From the NCBI GenBank assembly GCA_934643535.1, contig CAKUCE010000157.1, positions 1 through 7,337 of the forward strand: a stretch of 7,337 bases of DNA, given 5' to 3'. Below are positions 6,231 through 7,337 of this stretch, one piece after another. Numbering within the stretch: the first letter of the stretch is position 1; each line of letters begins with the position of its first letter. This DNA is from an uncultured Clostridia bacterium (GTDB lineage Bacteria; Bacillota; Clostridia; Christensenellales; Aristaeellaceae). Below the pieces are notes generated by a model. It was given only the letters and a program-made list of their open reading frames with translations. It did not search any database and had not been told where the DNA came from. The translations under genes were made by a program, and so were the position numbers.

Positions 6231-7088
6231 GTGATGAAGGAGGTCGCTCTGGGAAATATCATGGTGGACTGCGGCGATGAAAAGGCGCTGCAGGCATTCT
6301 ATGGCCAGATGCTGAACTGGGAATCATGCGTGCTTTTCGGCCGTCCGGCTGTGCGGAGCGCCGGAGGGGTGGTTTTGCTTTTCTGTCAGGAGGAAGATTA
6401 CGTTCCGCCGGTGTGGCCGGAGCAGGACGGCTGTCAGCAGAAGCAGATGCACTTCGATTTTCAGGTGGATTCCGTTCCTGAGGCCGTGGAGAAGGCTCTG
6501 CGGCTTGGCGCGGTCAAAGCGCCCGCCCAGTACGGCGGCGAGGAGTTTGTCACCATGCTGGACCCGGCCGGGCATCTCTTCTGCCTTTGCCGGAAGGCGG
6601 AGAAAAAAGCGGAAAAGAACGGCTGCGCCGCGCTCATCCGCCGGGTGAACAGCCCGGAGGAAAAGCGCCGCATCAGCCGGGAAATTCTGGAAAGCCTGCC
6701 GGAGTGGTTTGGCATTCCCGAAGCCCGGGAGACGTACATCGCCGAAAGCGCCGGGCAGACCTTCTTTGCCGCCGAACAGGGCGGAAACGCCGTCGGCTTT
6801 GTCTGCCTGAAGCAGACCGGCGCGCATGCGGCGGAGCTGGAAGTGATCGGCGTGCGGCGGGAATATCACCGTCAGGGCGTCGGCAGGGCGCTGGTAGAGG
6901 CGGCCCGGGAGGAGGCCGGACGGCGGGGCAATGTGTTTTTGCAGGTGAAAACCGTGGCCATGGGGCGATACCCGGAGTACGACGCGACCAACCGGTTTTA
7001 TCAGAGCCTTGGTTTTCAGGAGCTGGAAATTCTTCCGACGCTCTGGGGCGAACGGAATCCGTGCCAGATCTATGTGCTGGCTTTATAG
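6231..7088 (+). CDS. VOC-GNAT fusion protein
   Basis: Two complete domains are joined. Counted from the ATG at 6234, residues 1-120 are a VOC (glyoxalase/bleomycin-resistance-like) domain with GNIMVDCGDEKALQAFY (7-23), QMHFDFQVDS (71-80) and DPAGHLFCL (110-118). Residues 133-284 are a GNAT domain with motif A in VRREYHRQGVGRALVEAA (207-224), where Gly215 and Gly217 sit in the acetyl-CoA loop, and YDATNRFYQSLGF (249-261) as motif B. A lysine-rich linker (121-130) connects them. AAAGGAG (6216-6222) lies 8 bases before the GTG at 6231 and 11 before the ATG at 6234. I prefer the GTG on spacing; the adjacent ATG is nearly as likely. I know both halves as separate proteins in Clostridia. VOC members bind or modify small molecules; a joint role in detoxification is inference. 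It is the last gene before a terminator. Confidence 0.85.
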   Translation: MMKEVALGNIMVDCGDEKALQAFYGQMLNWESCVLFGRPAVRSAGGVVLLFCQEEDYVPPVWPEQDGCQQKQMHFDFQVDSVPEAVEKALRLGAVKAPAQYGGEEFVTMLDPAGHLFCLCRKAEKKAEKNGCAALIRRVNSPEEKRRISREILESLPEWFGIPEARETYIAESAGQTFFAAEQGGNAVGFVCLKQTGAHAAELEVIGVRREYHRQGVGRALVEAAREEAGRRGNVFLQVKTVAMGRYPEYDATNRFYQSLGFQELEILPTLWGERNPCQIYVLAL

Positions 7089-7102
7089 CATAATAATGAA
7101 AA

Positions 7103-7145
7103 AAGCCTGTACGCCCTGATTTTCCAAGGCATGCGGGCTTATTTT
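7103..7145 (+). terminator. Rho-independent terminator after the VOC-GNAT gene
   Basis: The arms 7103-7115 and 7128-7140 form a 13-bp stem with one C-A mismatch and two G-T pairs, around a 12-base loop. ATTTT follows at 7141-7145, and a run of six A (7099-7104) overlaps the base of the left arm, so it may also work in the reverse direction. It starts 14 bases after the stop codon. Confidence 0.85.
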
Positions 7146-7198
7146 CCCGTCGTTCTTCCTTTGAGAAAAAAGTCTTCGGAAAAATTTTGAAAAAGTTG

Positions 7199-7227
7199 TT
7201 GACAAATGGAGACGAGTAAGGTATTAT
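7199..7227 (+). promoter_or_regulatory. tRNA-Val promoter
   Basis: A consensus TTGACA (7199-7204) is followed after 17 bases by TATTAT (7222-7227). The region 7161-7198 upstream is rich in A and T and could act as an UP element. Transcription would start near 7234, about 32 bases before the mature tRNA. A 4-bp hairpin, GTCG/CGAC (7235-7245), lies at the start of the leader. Confidence 0.88.
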
Positions 7228-7265
7228 ATAACACGTCGCCGCGACAAACGGTGATGAAAGGGCGG

Positions 7266-7337
7266 GGGAGCATAGCTCAGCTGGGAGAGCATCTGCCTTA
7301 CAAGCAGAGGGTCACAGGTTCGAGCCCTGTTGTTCCC
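7266..7337 (+). tRNA. tRNA-Val (anticodon UAC), cut by the window edge
   Basis: The cloverleaf is complete. Acceptor arms GGGAGCA and TGTTCCC pair with one G-T; the D arm is GCTC/GAGC; the anticodon stem is TCTGC/GCAGA around the loop CTTACAA. The T arm ACAGG/CCTGT encloses TTCGAGC. The anticodon TAC is at 7299-7301, reading valine GUN codons. The window ends after 72 bases, so the discriminator base, and whether CCA is encoded, cannot be seen. It has its own strong promoter, and other tRNA genes may follow. Confidence 0.95.

Noticed and set aside
7266..7337. The tRNA-Val gene as an attachment site for an integrated element
   Set aside because: No integrase and no repeated copy of the tRNA 3' end is seen in the window, and the sequence beyond the edge is unknown.

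Overview
The window looks like chromosomal DNA from a GC-rich, spore-forming Firmicute, most likely a gut Clostridia of the Oscillospiraceae type. This is an inference. It rests on strong Shine-Dalgarno sites before almost every gene, sigma-A promoters of the TTGACA/TATAAT type, GC-rich codon use, and protein families that I know mainly from that group: a DUF11 protein starting MATFTNQATLSY, CDP-chase-type Nudix hydrolases, short TfoX proteins and Eis-like acetyltransferases.

Left part (1-1069): one gene on the minus strand encodes a 284-residue, two-domain DUF11 protein with no signal peptide and no anchor. Its upstream region holds a sequence resembling a mother-cell (sigma-K/sigma-E) promoter, a 13-bp tandem duplication and a small hairpin. 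It shares a 212-bp divergent intergenic region with the rightward genes.

Middle (1070-3952): four rightward genes follow a sigma-A-like promoter (TTGCAC-16-TATAGT): a histidine phosphatase, an HD-domain hydrolase, a streptothricin-acetyltransferase-like GNAT and a two-domain GNAT. Each has its own ribosome binding site, and I see no terminator between them.

Right part (3970-7145): a second promoter (TTGACG-18-TATAAT) starts 18 bases after the previous stop codon. It precedes an Eis-like acetyltransferase, a TfoX-Nudix fusion and a VOC-GNAT fusion, and the unit ends at a rho-independent terminator. A tRNA-Val(UAC) gene with a near-consensus promoter runs off the right edge, lacking only its last base(s).

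Together the rightward genes form a block of small-molecule-modifying enzymes: four separate GNAT domains, a VOC domain, a Nudix hydrolase, a phosphatase and an HD hydrolase. I read it as an accessory detoxification, house-cleaning or resistance-type cluster rather than one biosynthetic pathway. No enzyme's substrate can be fixed from sequence. The least ordinary points are the two consecutive gene fusions, one with an intact internal translation start, and the possible sporulation promoter of the DUF11 gene. I see no mobile element, CRISPR array, integrase or phage gene, and no stretch over 300 bases without a gene.
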